From Taishania sp036758285 (GTDB lineage Bacteria; Bacteroidota; Bacteroidia; Flavobacteriales_D; Crocinitomicaceae): 64,000 bases of DNA. The notes beneath the pieces are model-generated. The model was not told the DNA's origin. It worked only from the letters and a program-made list of their open reading frames with translations, and did not search any database. The number at the start of each line of letters is the position of its first letter. The first letter of the stretch is position 1. A program made the translations under genes and the position numbers. This document shows, one piece after another, positions 53,942 to 62,156 of the stretch. Location: NCBI GenBank assembly GCA_036758285.1, contig DAIOWV010000004.1, positions 1 to 64,000 on the forward strand, written 5' to 3'.

Positions 53942-54796
53942 TTACACAAACAGTTTTTCTCTCCAATTTTCTGCTTCTTCTTCAGAAATCAAATTCAATT
54001 TAAGTAGATAACTAACTGTTCTCTCAAAAGCAAGTGGGTATTTTATTAGATTGTAATTCCAATCAGTTTCAGTTAACCAATTTTGAACTTGATTCGATCG
54101 TAGATTATAACGCCAAGAAATAATTTCTACAATGTGTTCATTATTTTTCATGATTTGAGCGCGTTCATTTACAATTTTAGAAATACGTTGAACAATTTCT
54201 GGGTTTTTCTGAATGATTTCCTCTCTTGCAGCAATAACAAAACATGGCCAAGGTGTTATCACTTCATCTATATATCTACATTTCTTTTGAACTGTATAAG
54301 GATGTGTCATGTACTTATCCCACAAGAAAATTTGTGCTTCATTATTTTCAAGAGCCCACAATCCACCATACACATCTCCAACAACATTGAATTTGAGGTT
54401 ATCTGTTTCCCAACCATGTCTATCTGCACAAACATAAGCCATCAGATGTGAACCTGAACCATATCTAGAAATAGCAAACGTTTTATTTTCTAAATCTTCA
54501 ATCTTATCAAAATCAGACTTATAAGGAACGTGAACACCCCAATGTAAAGGAGTTGTCACATAGACATCAACAATTTTAGCTTTTAAACCTTGTAAAATCC
54601 CTTTCGTGATTCCTTCAGTTAACAATACAGCTATATCTATGGTATTATTTTCAAAACCTCTTAACATTTGCCCTGTACCACCAGGCATATCTGTCCAATG
54701 TAATTCAATTCCTTCATTTCTGAAATCACCTTCTTCAATTGCTAATTTCCATGGAAGATTAAAATGTTCTGGTACCCCTCCTATTCTTAATTTCAT
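53942..54796 (-). CDS. Periplasmic-binding-protein-like protein without a signal peptide
   Basis: 284 residues from ATG 54796 (MKLRIGGVPEHFNLPWKLAI). It has the fold pattern of NMT1/THI5/SsuA-type binding proteins: a strand then LPWKLAIEEGDFRNEGIELHW, the GTGQMLRGFENNTIDIAVLLTEGI loop, and DLENKTFAISRYGSGSHLMAYVCADRHGW. No signal peptide or lipobox is present, so it should stay in the cytoplasm, unlike transporter-bound members. Cytoplasmic members of the fold include enzymes and regulators. The gene lies 30 bases downstream of the ABC exporter gene, but that exporter does not use binding proteins. Function unknown. Confidence 0.78.
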   Translation of the reverse strand: MKLRIGGVPEHFNLPWKLAIEEGDFRNEGIELHWTDMPGGTGQMLRGFENNTIDIAVLLTEGITKGILQGLKAKIVDVYVTTPLHWGVHVPYKSDFDKIEDLENKTFAISRYGSGSHLMAYVCADRHGWETDNLKFNVVGDVYGGLWALENNEAQIFLWDKYMTHPYTVQKKCRYIDEVITPWPCFVIAAREEIIQKNPEIVQRISKIVNERAQIMKNNEHIVEIISWRYNLRSNQVQNWLTETDWNYNLIKYPLAFERTVSYLLKLNLISEEEAENWREKLFV

Positions 54797-54826
54797 AACA
54801 ATCAATTTAAAAATAAACTAGAAAAA

Positions 54827-56593
54827 TTAATTTTCTACTCCAAATTGCATATCAAACAAACGTTTATATTGCCCATCAATTTGCAATAATTCGCGATGTG
54901 ATCCTTCTTCAATTATCCTTCCTTTCTCTAAAACAATAATCTTATCTGCTTTTTGAATTGTTGACAAACGATGTGCAATAACAATTGCCGTTCTACCTTC
55001 TGTTAATTTTTCTGTCGCTTTTTGGATTAACATTTCCGATTCACTATCTACACTAGAAGTTGCCTCATCAAGAATTAAAATTTGAGGATTATAAACATAT
55101 GCACGGATAAATGACAACAATTGTCGTTGTCCAACAGATAATACACCGCCCCTTTCACCAACTTGATAATCATACCCGCCTGGTAGTCTTTCAATAAACT
55201 GATGAGCACCAACAGCTTTTGCAGCGTCTACAACCTGTTCTTTAGAAATTGAAGGGTCTCTAAGTGTAATATTGTTAAATACTGAATCAGAAAATAAAAA
55301 CACATCTTGCAAAACAATTGCTATATTTTTACGGAGATAATTGAGCTCCAGTTCAGTAATATCCTTTCCTCCAATAGTAATCTCTCCTCTTTGGTATTCA
55401 TAGAATCGACCCAATAAATTTACGATAGAAGTCTTACCAGCACCTGTAGCACCTACAAATGCCACCATAGATCCAGATTTAATTTCCAAATTAATATCTT
55501 TCAAAATCCAATCCGGTTCATTATATGCAAAAGAAACATTGTTAAAATTAATGTCTTTACCAAAATCACATGATCTATCATCTCCTTGGTTTTGAACATT
55601 TTCCTCTAAATCAAGTAAATCAAAAACTCTTTCTGCTCTCACAGTTCCCCTTTGAAGAATATTAAATTTATCAGCCAGCATTCGAATTGGACGATACAAT
55701 TGATTGACCCACAGAGTAAATGCTACAATTTCTCCAAATTTTGCTGTCATATCAGCAGAAGAATCACCTTTCAAATTCAATACTGTGATGACAAATAAAA
55801 ATGCAATTGACAAGGAACTTAGCATCTCTACAAATGGAAAGAAAATAGAGTTTGCCCAAATTGCTTTAATGTGAGCCTCTTTGTGTTTTTCGTTTATTCC
55901 TTGAAATGTTTCAAATTCTTGTTTTTGGCGATTAAACAATTGTACTAAACTCATTCCCGTGATTCGCTCTTGAACAAATGAGTTTAATTTAGCAACTTGT
56001 TGTCCTTCTAATTGGAATGATTTTCTCATTGCTCTAGCAAAAATTCTTGTTCCAATTAATAATAGAGGTACTGGCAATAAGACATAAAGCGATAATTCCC
56101 AATCCGTGTATAACATCATCGCAATTGTTATAAATAACATGAGTAAATCCCCCATTATACTCATCAATCCAGAAGAAAAGACTTCTGTTATCGCCTCCAT
56201 ATCAGAAACTAAACGCGTTACAATGTTACCAATGGGATGTTTATCAAAAAACTTCATTCGAAACGAGCTTACTTTTTGAAATAACTTTATTCGAATGTCA
56301 TAAATTACATTTTGGGCAAGTAAATTCGAAAAATAAGCTGATAAAAATTGTAAAAGTGTTTCTGCTACAAGCATTCCAATAATTATTAATATCCAAATTA
56401 ATAACATTTTACTGTTCTGACTTGAAACAATGTATTCATTGATAACATCTCCAATTAACATTACTCTATAAGGAGATAATAGAGCAAGAATCAATGTGGC
56501 TATTATGGCTAAAATATAGTGAGTTTTATAAGCTCTAATATATTTTAGAAGCCTAAAAAATACTTGTATATTAAGTTTTTTTTGTTGGGACAT
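54827..56593 (-). CDS. ABC exporter, fused membrane and ATPase domains (MsbA-like)
   Basis: 588 residues. Six membrane helices fill residues about 20-320; the ATPase follows with Walker A GATGAGKTSI, signature LSVGQRQLLSFIRA, Walker B ILILDEATSSVD and switch His in IAHRLST. The signature has Val where LSGGQ has Gly, a change I know as usual in this Bacteroidota subfamily. It works as a dimer in the inner membrane and may export lipid or drug-like compounds; the substrate is unknown. The -7 element ends seven bases before the ATG. Likely co-transcribed with the downstream binding-protein gene. Confidence 0.93.
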   Translation of the reverse strand: MSQQKKLNIQVFFRLLKYIRAYKTHYILAIIATLILALLSPYRVMLIGDVINEYIVSSQNSKMLLIWILIIIGMLVAETLLQFLSAYFSNLLAQNVIYDIRIKLFQKVSSFRMKFFDKHPIGNIVTRLVSDMEAITEVFSSGLMSIMGDLLMLFITIAMMLYTDWELSLYVLLPVPLLLIGTRIFARAMRKSFQLEGQQVAKLNSFVQERITGMSLVQLFNRQKQEFETFQGINEKHKEAHIKAIWANSIFFPFVEMLSSLSIAFLFVITVLNLKGDSSADMTAKFGEIVAFTLWVNQLYRPIRMLADKFNILQRGTVRAERVFDLLDLEENVQNQGDDRSCDFGKDINFNNVSFAYNEPDWILKDINLEIKSGSMVAFVGATGAGKTSIVNLLGRFYEYQRGEITIGGKDITELELNYLRKNIAIVLQDVFLFSDSVFNNITLRDPSISKEQVVDAAKAVGAHQFIERLPGGYDYQVGERGGVLSVGQRQLLSFIRAYVYNPQILILDEATSSVDSESEMLIQKATEKLTEGRTAIVIAHRLSTIQKADKIIVLEKGRIIEEGSHRELLQIDGQYKRLFDMQFGVEN

Positions 56594-56600
56594 AAGACAA

Positions 56601-56608
56601 CAAATTTA
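56601..56608 (-). promoter_or_regulatory. -7 element next to the ABC exporter start
   Basis: On the minus strand TAAATTTG, seven bases before ATG 56593; a leader of about 0-3 bases is predicted. Confidence 0.45.
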
Positions 56609-56669
56609 CCAAAATAATACGAAGCTTAATTCGAAATAACATGAATTTAACCCAATTTTAAAACTTCAT

Positions 56670-56703
56670 AAAATAAAAAAGAGGTTATCATTGACAACCT
56701 CTT
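56670..56703 (-). terminator. Terminator of the protease gene
   Basis: Arms 56679-56686 and 56696-56703 with a T run on the minus strand (complement of 56671-56680). Confidence 0.85.
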
Positions 56704-56724
56704 CATTTTTGTACTGTTTTATGA

Positions 56725-58467
56725 TTAATTTTTCAAAATATTTTTTACTATCTTACCTTGATTGGTATGAATGATCAACTGATATAAACCTTTCGATACA
56801 TTAGAAATATTTAATTCAATTTTATTTGTTGATTTAGAAAATTCAACATCCATTTCTTTACCTGTCAAATCGATCAATACAACATCAGTTAGTAGAACAT
56901 TATCAGTTAATTCAACTGTCAATTTATCACTTGTTGGATTTGGAAAAATTGAAACAACATCAACGTTATTTTTGTCTAATGCTAACCACTGTCCTAAGCA
57001 AGGATCAGAAGAACCATCAATTGTTGTTAAACCAGTTGATTCCGGATCTAACCACGGTTTTAATTGAAGAGAACTAGATGATCCAGCACTCGCCCAGTGA
57101 TAAGACATTTTCCCATACAAATCTGTTTTATCAGAAAAATTACATGTTGATGAACCTCCTGAAAGGGTACCTACAATTCTTGAATTACCTCCATTAAAAT
57201 TAAAAAGTGGTGAACCGGAAGAGCCTGGTTCAGTAACTCCAAACCCATTTGTAGTAGAAACCCAAGTTGTCATCCAATGTGTATTTGGATTTACACCTCC
57301 ATAACTAACAGATGAAACTGTCGCTGTATAGTGTGATATTTTTTTCAAATCACCATCTGGGTGATGAATACCAACCCCTCTTGGAGAAGCTGTGTTGTTT
57401 GCATCCCAACCATTCCAATATGCATTATATGACTTCAATCTATTAACTGTTTGGTAAGAACTTCCAAATGAACCTAGATGAATCAAATAAAAATCAGATT
57501 TTGTCAAATTCCCACTACTTGAAATATCCTCAGAAGCAGCAATTTTAACACAACCAGTTGTGTATTTAGTACCTAACAAACCTTCACTAGAGGGATTTGA
57601 ACAACCAGTTGCTTCATAATTAAAATAAAAACGCCAACTATTTAAATTTGAAGTTGTAACATCTTCAGCACAGTGCATCGCTGTCAATAAATATGGAGTA
57701 CAATCAAGACGTGTATTATTCACCAATGATCCTGTACACCAACCTTGTGCACCAGGTATGACCACTAAAATTCTAGCGACACCTCTTTTTTCATCTTGCC
57801 AATCATTTCCTTCGGAACAATTAACATTGACTTGACAAGATTCAGATGTACCAAATCCTTTTTCTTTATTTTTAGTAAATCCTGTACCACGATATGCATA
57901 CATAATTTGGTCCATTTCTAATACAGAAGATCTGCTTCCAGATGGCTCAACTAATTCTAACATCAAATTATCCCCTTCACAAAGTGATAAATTTTGTTGT
58001 CCATGATCCAATACATCATCAGATGTGTAAGTTAAATGTACTTTTTCACCTTTCGAGTTTAATACATTTATATATGAATTATCATACATATCTTTTGTTG
58101 TCCATACAGATGAGGCCGGTTGGATTATTGTTAATGGTCCACTAGATATCATACCCGATCAGGCGGAGGAGTTCCCCGGCCNNNNNNNNNNACGCATTCT
58201 CCAAACTCTGTCTCCGTTTGATTCTTTTGTCCAAACACCATTATTTTGAGGGGTGATATTGACATCGGTACTAAATGAAATCCTATAAAGACTTCCTTTT
58301 TCACTTCTATCAATATCTTCTTTGATAATTTCAGTCAAATCAGGTTGTTGAAAGCTAAGTTGAGGGATATTATCATTTGTTAAAACGGAACTATTCTGTG
58401 CCATCGTCAAAACTGGAAATAAAACAAACAATATTTTACTCGTTTTGTCAATAATTTTATTTTTCAT
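56725..58467 (-). CDS. Secreted trypsin-like protease with T9SS type A tail (broken by a gap)
   Basis: The frame starting at ATG 58467 (signal peptide, propeptide with GDRVWRMR) and the frame 56725-58152 are in the same phase and together encode one protein of about 570-580 residues. An N gap (58182-58191) and a 28-base GC-rich segment with a TGA lie between them; both look like assembly error. The protease domain resembles lysyl endopeptidases: CNVNC-like SCQVNVNCSEGNDW, His in LTAMHCAED, Asp in KSDFYLIHL, Ser in EPGSSGSPLFN. The C-terminal 75 residues are a T9SS type A domain (VSIFPNPTSDKLTVEL). It is an exported peptidase; specificity is not proven. Confidence 0.85.
58154..58191. other. 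Assembly gap (10 N) with adjoining GC-rich segment
   Basis: The 28 bases 58154-58181 are 75% G+C (21 of 28) in an AT-rich window and put an in-frame TGA into the protease gene, next to the 10 N. This is most simply a mis-assembled contig end. Confidence 0.8.
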
Positions 58468-58491
58468 ACCTAAGCAAGTTATTTATTTTCT

Positions 58492-58499
58492 CAAATTTA
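58492..58499 (-). promoter_or_regulatory. -7 element of the T9SS protease gene
   Basis: On the minus strand TAAATTTG, 24 bases before ATG 58467. Confidence 0.55.
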
Positions 58500-58532
58500 A
58501 AATTATTTTAAATAGTAATGGGGATATATCAT

Positions 58533-58540
58533 TAATTTTG
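58533..58540 (+). promoter_or_regulatory. -7 element of the response regulator gene
   Basis: TAATTTTG, 19 bases before ATG 58560. Confidence 0.55.
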
Positions 58541-58559
58541 TAATTCAATTTATAAAATA

Positions 58560-59246
58560 ATGAACAATAAAATAATTCTTGTTGAAGATGAATCTGCAAT
58601 TGCTGATGCAGTAGTGCTAAATCTAGAACTAGAAAACTATGAAGTTCAACATTTTAACAATGGCAGAGATGCAATAAACTCTATCGTTACACTATCAAAC
58701 TCTGACCTTGTCATTCTTGATGTGATGCTTCCTGAAGTAAATGGCATTGAAATATGTAAAGAGTTAAGGAAAATTTCAAATGTTCCGGTTTTATTCTTAT
58801 CTGCAAAAGGTACAAGCACTGATAAAATCGAAGGACTTAAAAGTGGAGGGACTGATTATTTAAGTAAACCATTTGATTTAGAAGAATTATTACTTCGAAT
58901 AAAAATTTTAATCGGGAGAAATAAACCAATCATTCAAACTACAGCCATTGGAGATAAAATCATTGATTTCAAAACATATATTGTAACGGACAAAAATGAA
59001 AATGTTATTACAGAGTTATCAAAAAGAGAGGTTGGCTTACTTCAATTATTTATTGAAAAACAAGGTGATGTAATTTCAAGAGATGAGATATTAGATAAAG
59101 TTTGGGGAACAGATCAATTTCCAACAGCTCGAACAATCGATAATTTCATACTTTCATTTAGAAAATTATTTGAAACAAACCCCAAGGAACCTGTTTATTT
59201 CCATTCAATTAGAGGAGTAGGATATAAATTTACAAATCCTAAATAA
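58560..59246 (+). CDS. OmpR/PhoB-family response regulator
   Basis: 228 residues. The receiver domain (1-118) is intact: acidic pair Glu9-Asp10, phosphate-acceptor Asp54 (VILDVMLPEVNG), Ser81 and Lys103 (YLSKPF). The C-terminal winged helix (about 130-226) has ELSKREVGLLQLFIEKQGDVISRDEILDKVWG and TIDNFILSFRKLF, then SIRGVGYKF, typical of DNA-binding OmpR-type regulators. No histidine kinase gene is adjacent: the neighbours are the divergent protease gene and a convergent membrane protein. Its targets are unknown. Confidence 0.94.
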   Translation: MNNKIILVEDESAIADAVVLNLELENYEVQHFNNGRDAINSIVTLSNSDLVILDVMLPEVNGIEICKELRKISNVPVLFLSAKGTSTDKIEGLKSGGTDYLSKPFDLEELLLRIKILIGRNKPIIQTTAIGDKIIDFKTYIVTDKNENVITELSKREVGLLQLFIEKQGDVISRDEILDKVWGTDQFPTARTIDNFILSFRKLFETNPKEPVYFHSIRGVGYKFTNPK

Positions 59247-59254
59247 TTCAGAAT

Positions 59255-59641
59255 TTAATCTTTTTTCTTTTTTAAAATAACCCAAAGAAGACATACAAAC
59301 AAAAGTGTCAATATTGAGAACAATTTTTCAATACTTGTATTTGCAAAAAGATTACCTATTGTATTCAGCGAAAAAACAACCAAGAAAAACCAAAGAATAC
59401 CGTTGATAATTTTGTGATTAATCTGATAATTAATAAATCTCCCTTTAATCATTAAAGTAATCATCAGCATTGTATTAATTACAATCGAAATTGACTCAAA
59501 AACAATCATTTCTGAATCATTTTTTAATTTACCTCCCCAAGTAATTGAATAAGGAATTATTTTTAATAAAATTAAAAAATGAAACAAAACAATCAACGAA
59601 AGTATTACTATCATTGTTTTAATTGCAATCTGTTTATTCAT
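59255..59641 (-). CDS. Hypothetical protein with four membrane helices
   Basis: 128 residues with four hydrophobic segments (about 7-29, 45-64, 80-98 and 104-123). The loop PYSITWGGKLKNDSEMIVFESISI after the first helix is a pattern I have seen in small conserved membrane proteins of flavobacteria, but I know no function. The tail is Lys-rich (KKKKD), so the C-terminus is probably cytoplasmic. Its stop lies 8 bases from the response regulator stop (convergent). The 204 bases between this gene and the oxidase block (59642-59845) show no gene. Confidence 0.75.
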   Translation of the reverse strand: MNKQIAIKTMIVILSLIVLFHFLILLKIIPYSITWGGKLKNDSEMIVFESISIVINTMLMITLMIKGRFINYQINHKIINGILWFFLVVFSLNTIGNLFANTSIEKLFSILTLLFVCLLWVILKKKKD

Positions 59642-59845
59642 TTCTTAGTTTTTAAAGTTGAATCTTCACATTCTATAAAATAAGATAACTTATAGATTTT
59701 TTTAGTTAAAAGCGTATTTTTTAGCCCCAAAATACCATTCTGATATTCTTTTTAATCGTCTAGACCATACTGCAATAAAATAAAAAAGTGGGTGACGTTG
59801 GCTAAATAGTTTTCGGTTAGTGCTCACAAAAATAGTTACTATTTA

Positions 59846-60427
59846 TCAATGATAGTAAGGTGAAATCATTAAATAAACAACTACTCCTGTTGTAGCAACA
59901 TAAAACCACATTGGCCAAGCAAAACGCGTCCATTTTTTATGTCTTTCAAAATTTCCTTGCCAAGCAAATAAATAAGTAAAAAGTACAATTGGAACAATTA
60001 CAATACTTAACAAAATATGTGTTAATAGTATAAAAGTATAAATCAATAAAGAACTACCTACCTCAAGCTTTTCTTGTGCATCTCTGATTCCATCTCCATT
60101 TACATCTCCATAAATTGTTGAATTAGATGTCATGTGATACGCTACATAAGAAGCTAAAAAAAGCAACGATAAAACCATCGAAACTTTAATAAAAGCTTCA
60201 TGAAGACGTCTGTTCTTTTGTTTTATTGCTACCAAAGCCCCTACTAATAACAGAGCTGTGACTCCATTAATCGTTGCATAAAATGGTGGCAAAAAAGACA
60301 AGGGCTGAACATCATAACCTAAATCTTTTAAATTAACAGTAAATAATAAAGCAACCACAATTGGAATGGCGATTGATGCTATAATAATAGCAATTCTTGC
60401 TCTTTTAATTTTTGCTTCCGACAACAT
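59846..60427 (-). CDS. DUF420 family membrane protein of the oxidase cluster
   Basis: 193 residues with five to six membrane helices. The DUF420 features are visible: LSFLPPFYATINGVTALLLVGALVAIKQKNRRLHEAFIKVSMVLSLLFLASYVAYH and the C-terminal GNFERHKKWTRFAWPMWFYVATTGVVVYLM. DUF420 proteins sit in cytochrome oxidase gene clusters and are thought to take part in oxidase assembly. Its start overlaps the end of the SCO gene by 23 bases, so translation is coupled. Between helices is a short loop with DVNGDGIRDAQEKLE, which resembles a calcium-binding or dockerin-like motif; this is an oddity. Confidence 0.9.
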   Translation of the reverse strand: MLSEAKIKRARIAIIIASIAIPIVVALLFTVNLKDLGYDVQPLSFLPPFYATINGVTALLLVGALVAIKQKNRRLHEAFIKVSMVLSLLFLASYVAYHMTSNSTIYGDVNGDGIRDAQEKLEVGSSLLIYTFILLTHILLSIVIVPIVLFTYLFAWQGNFERHKKWTRFAWPMWFYVATTGVVVYLMISPYYH

Positions 60428-61079
60428 TGTATTCTGTTTTTAATAATAATCTAATATCTTTTGCTAAAGAATCGATGGCGTCTGAATCTGTACCATCATA
60501 AATACCTCTAACATGCCCTTTTGTATCAACCAATGAAAAATAAGGAGTATGACCAAATCCACCTGGTATAGAATCGTCCTTTTGGGCACCATTAAAAAAA
60601 TCTCTTGCTAATTCATGCGTAGCTTCTTCATCTCCTGTAAAAAATTGCCAATTTGTTGCTTTTATTCCATGTTCTACAATGTATTCTCTAAATCGAGAAG
60701 GAGAATCTCTGTAAGGATCAATTGAAAAACTTAGAAATTGTACATGATCTTTTAAATCATCCGTCATGATATTCAATCGTTTCATATTGGTTGTCATCGG
60801 AGGACAAATGGTAGGACAATGCGTAAAGAAAAAATCAGTAACCCAGATTTTACTTTTTAAATCTTTGGAATCAACCCAAACAGAATCCTGATTAATGTAA
60901 CGAAACTCAGGAACAACATGGTAAATTGTATCTGCAACTTCTTTCCCATTAACCATTTTATATTCTACGTCAACTTCTCCGACGATAGGTAATCTACGTT
61001 CTTTGATTTGAGAATCACAACTGACTACAAGGATACTTATTAAAAGTATAACAACTAAAACATTACTTTTTAACCTCAT
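60405..61079 (-). CDS. SCO family copper chaperone for cytochrome oxidase
   Basis: 224 residues. The signal peptide ends in a lipobox (ILVVSC, Cys21), so it is membrane anchored and faces the periplasm. The thioredoxin-like fold has the SCO metal site: Cys-x3-Cys in FTHCPTICPPM and the distant His in GGFGHTPYFSLVD. SCO proteins deliver copper to the CuA centre of subunit II. It overlaps the upstream thioredoxin-like gene by 17 bases and the downstream DUF420 gene by 23, a tightly packed assembly operon. Confidence 0.94.
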   Translation of the reverse strand: MRLKSNVLVVILLISILVVSCDSQIKERRLPIVGEVDVEYKMVNGKEVADTIYHVVPEFRYINQDSVWVDSKDLKSKIWVTDFFFTHCPTICPPMTTNMKRLNIMTDDLKDHVQFLSFSIDPYRDSPSRFREYIVEHGIKATNWQFFTGDEEATHELARDFFNGAQKDDSIPGGFGHTPYFSLVDTKGHVRGIYDGTDSDAIDSLAKDIRLLLKTEYNVVGSKN

Positions 61080-61728
61080 TCGAACTATATTCTTTTTGCA
61101 TCAAAGCAATACATTCTTTCATTCTACGAAACATTCCTTCTTTATCACCTCTTAACACCATTCGAAGATGATTTTCTTTATCAACTAACAGCATCAATTC
61201 GTGGATTGAACTTCCTCCAAAATAATTATCTCCAGATTGAATTAAATTATTTCCATTATGCTCAATGTCATATACTTGCTTCGAATCTCCTTTTGCTAAA
61301 ATCCATTTCTCTGGATCGTAATTGTGAATTTTATCCTTCAAAAGTTCTTCTGTTGGTCCGAGATCTTGAACAGGATTACCATTTTCATCATACACAAAAG
61401 TTATGATTTTGTAATCTGCAAGCGTTTTTTTAGGTCGAATGTGCTGATAAATAATTTTCTCAAAAGTAAACAAGCTTATTCCACAACTATCAACACAATT
61501 TTCTCGTAGATTAAAGAATAAAACTACCTTCCCTTTAAAATCATCTTGTGTAAATTGCTTACCATTAACATCAACAAATGAGTAATTATTTACTTTTCCA
61601 AAATCCTCTAAGGTTTTAAACTTCATGTTACACCCCCTAGAAAGGATTATCAATAAAATAGCCGGAGCAAATAAGAGCAAGACTGCATAAATCCCTCTCA
61701 TTCGTCCGGCAGTTTTTTCACCAGTCAT
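61063..61728 (-). CDS. Thioredoxin-like SCO-related membrane-anchored protein
   Basis: 221 residues. One N-terminal membrane helix (about 12-30) anchors a periplasmic thioredoxin-like domain. NYSFVDVNGKQFTQDDFKGKVVLFFNLRENCVDSCG matches the SCO layout, with Cys-x3-Cys at the active position (ENCVDSCG). The distal His of SCO may be that in GGSSIHELMLLVD. It differs much from the neighbouring SCO protein, so it may be a thiol reductase partner keeping the copper ligands reduced (inference). It is between the subunit IV gene and the SCO gene and overlaps the latter. Confidence 0.85.
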   Translation of the reverse strand: MTGEKTAGRMRGIYAVLLLFAPAILLIILSRGCNMKFKTLEDFGKVNNYSFVDVNGKQFTQDDFKGKVVLFFNLRENCVDSCGISLFTFEKIIYQHIRPKKTLADYKIITFVYDENGNPVQDLGPTEELLKDKIHNYDPEKWILAKGDSKQVYDIEHNGNNLIQSGDNYFGGSSIHELMLLVDKENHLRMVLRGDKEGMFRRMKECIALMQKEYSSNEVKK

Positions 61729-61747
61729 GGTTAAATTTTATTAAACT

Positions 61748-62125
61748 TTATACTCCGTATGTTTCCAAAGCTTTACCAACATGCGTAGCTTCTGTTAATC
61801 CGATAAAGATTAGATACACCATAAAAATCAAATAAGGTATAAGAATCATCATTTTTAGATTCTTTCTCTCTTGACCCAAGTGCATAAAAACCATCACAAT
61901 ATAAGCTGCTTTGATAATTGTCAAAACAATATATCCCCATTTGATAGTTTCCCAAGCCCATCCAGTTACGTTTCCACGTCCCCAAACGATACCTACTCCT
62001 ACCTCAAGTGCAGTAATAAAAGATAAAATGAAAGTAACTTTATATATTTCTTTACGAATTTTCTTTCCTTCTTCTTCAGAATGATGAGTATGCAATGAAT
62101 ACTCGATTACGTCATCTCTTTCCAT
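61748..62125 (-). CDS. Cytochrome c oxidase subunit IV family protein
   Basis: 125 residues with three membrane helices (about 28-46, 60-82 and 90-112). The segments KIRKEIYKVTFILSFITALEVGVG, AYIVMVFMHLGQERKNLKMMILIPYLIFMVYLIF and EATHVGKALETYGV are typical of the small subunit IV (CoxD/CyoD-like) of Bacteroidota oxidases. It stabilises the oxidase complex in the inner membrane. It lies 31 bases after the subunit III gene and 19 before the thioredoxin-like gene. Confidence 0.93.
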   Translation of the reverse strand: MERDDVIEYSLHTHHSEEEGKKIRKEIYKVTFILSFITALEVGVGIVWGRGNVTGWAWETIKWGYIVLTIIKAAYIVMVFMHLGQERKNLKMMILIPYLIFMVYLIFIGLTEATHVGKALETYGV

Positions 62126-62156
62126 ATCTATAGTTTTTTTGTGTTATTAAATTGAA

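Noticed and set aside
58159..58467. Separate 102-residue gene upstream of the protease
   Set aside because: It has the signal peptide and propeptide of the protease, lies in the same phase, and ends only at a stop in the GC-rich artefact beside the N gap.
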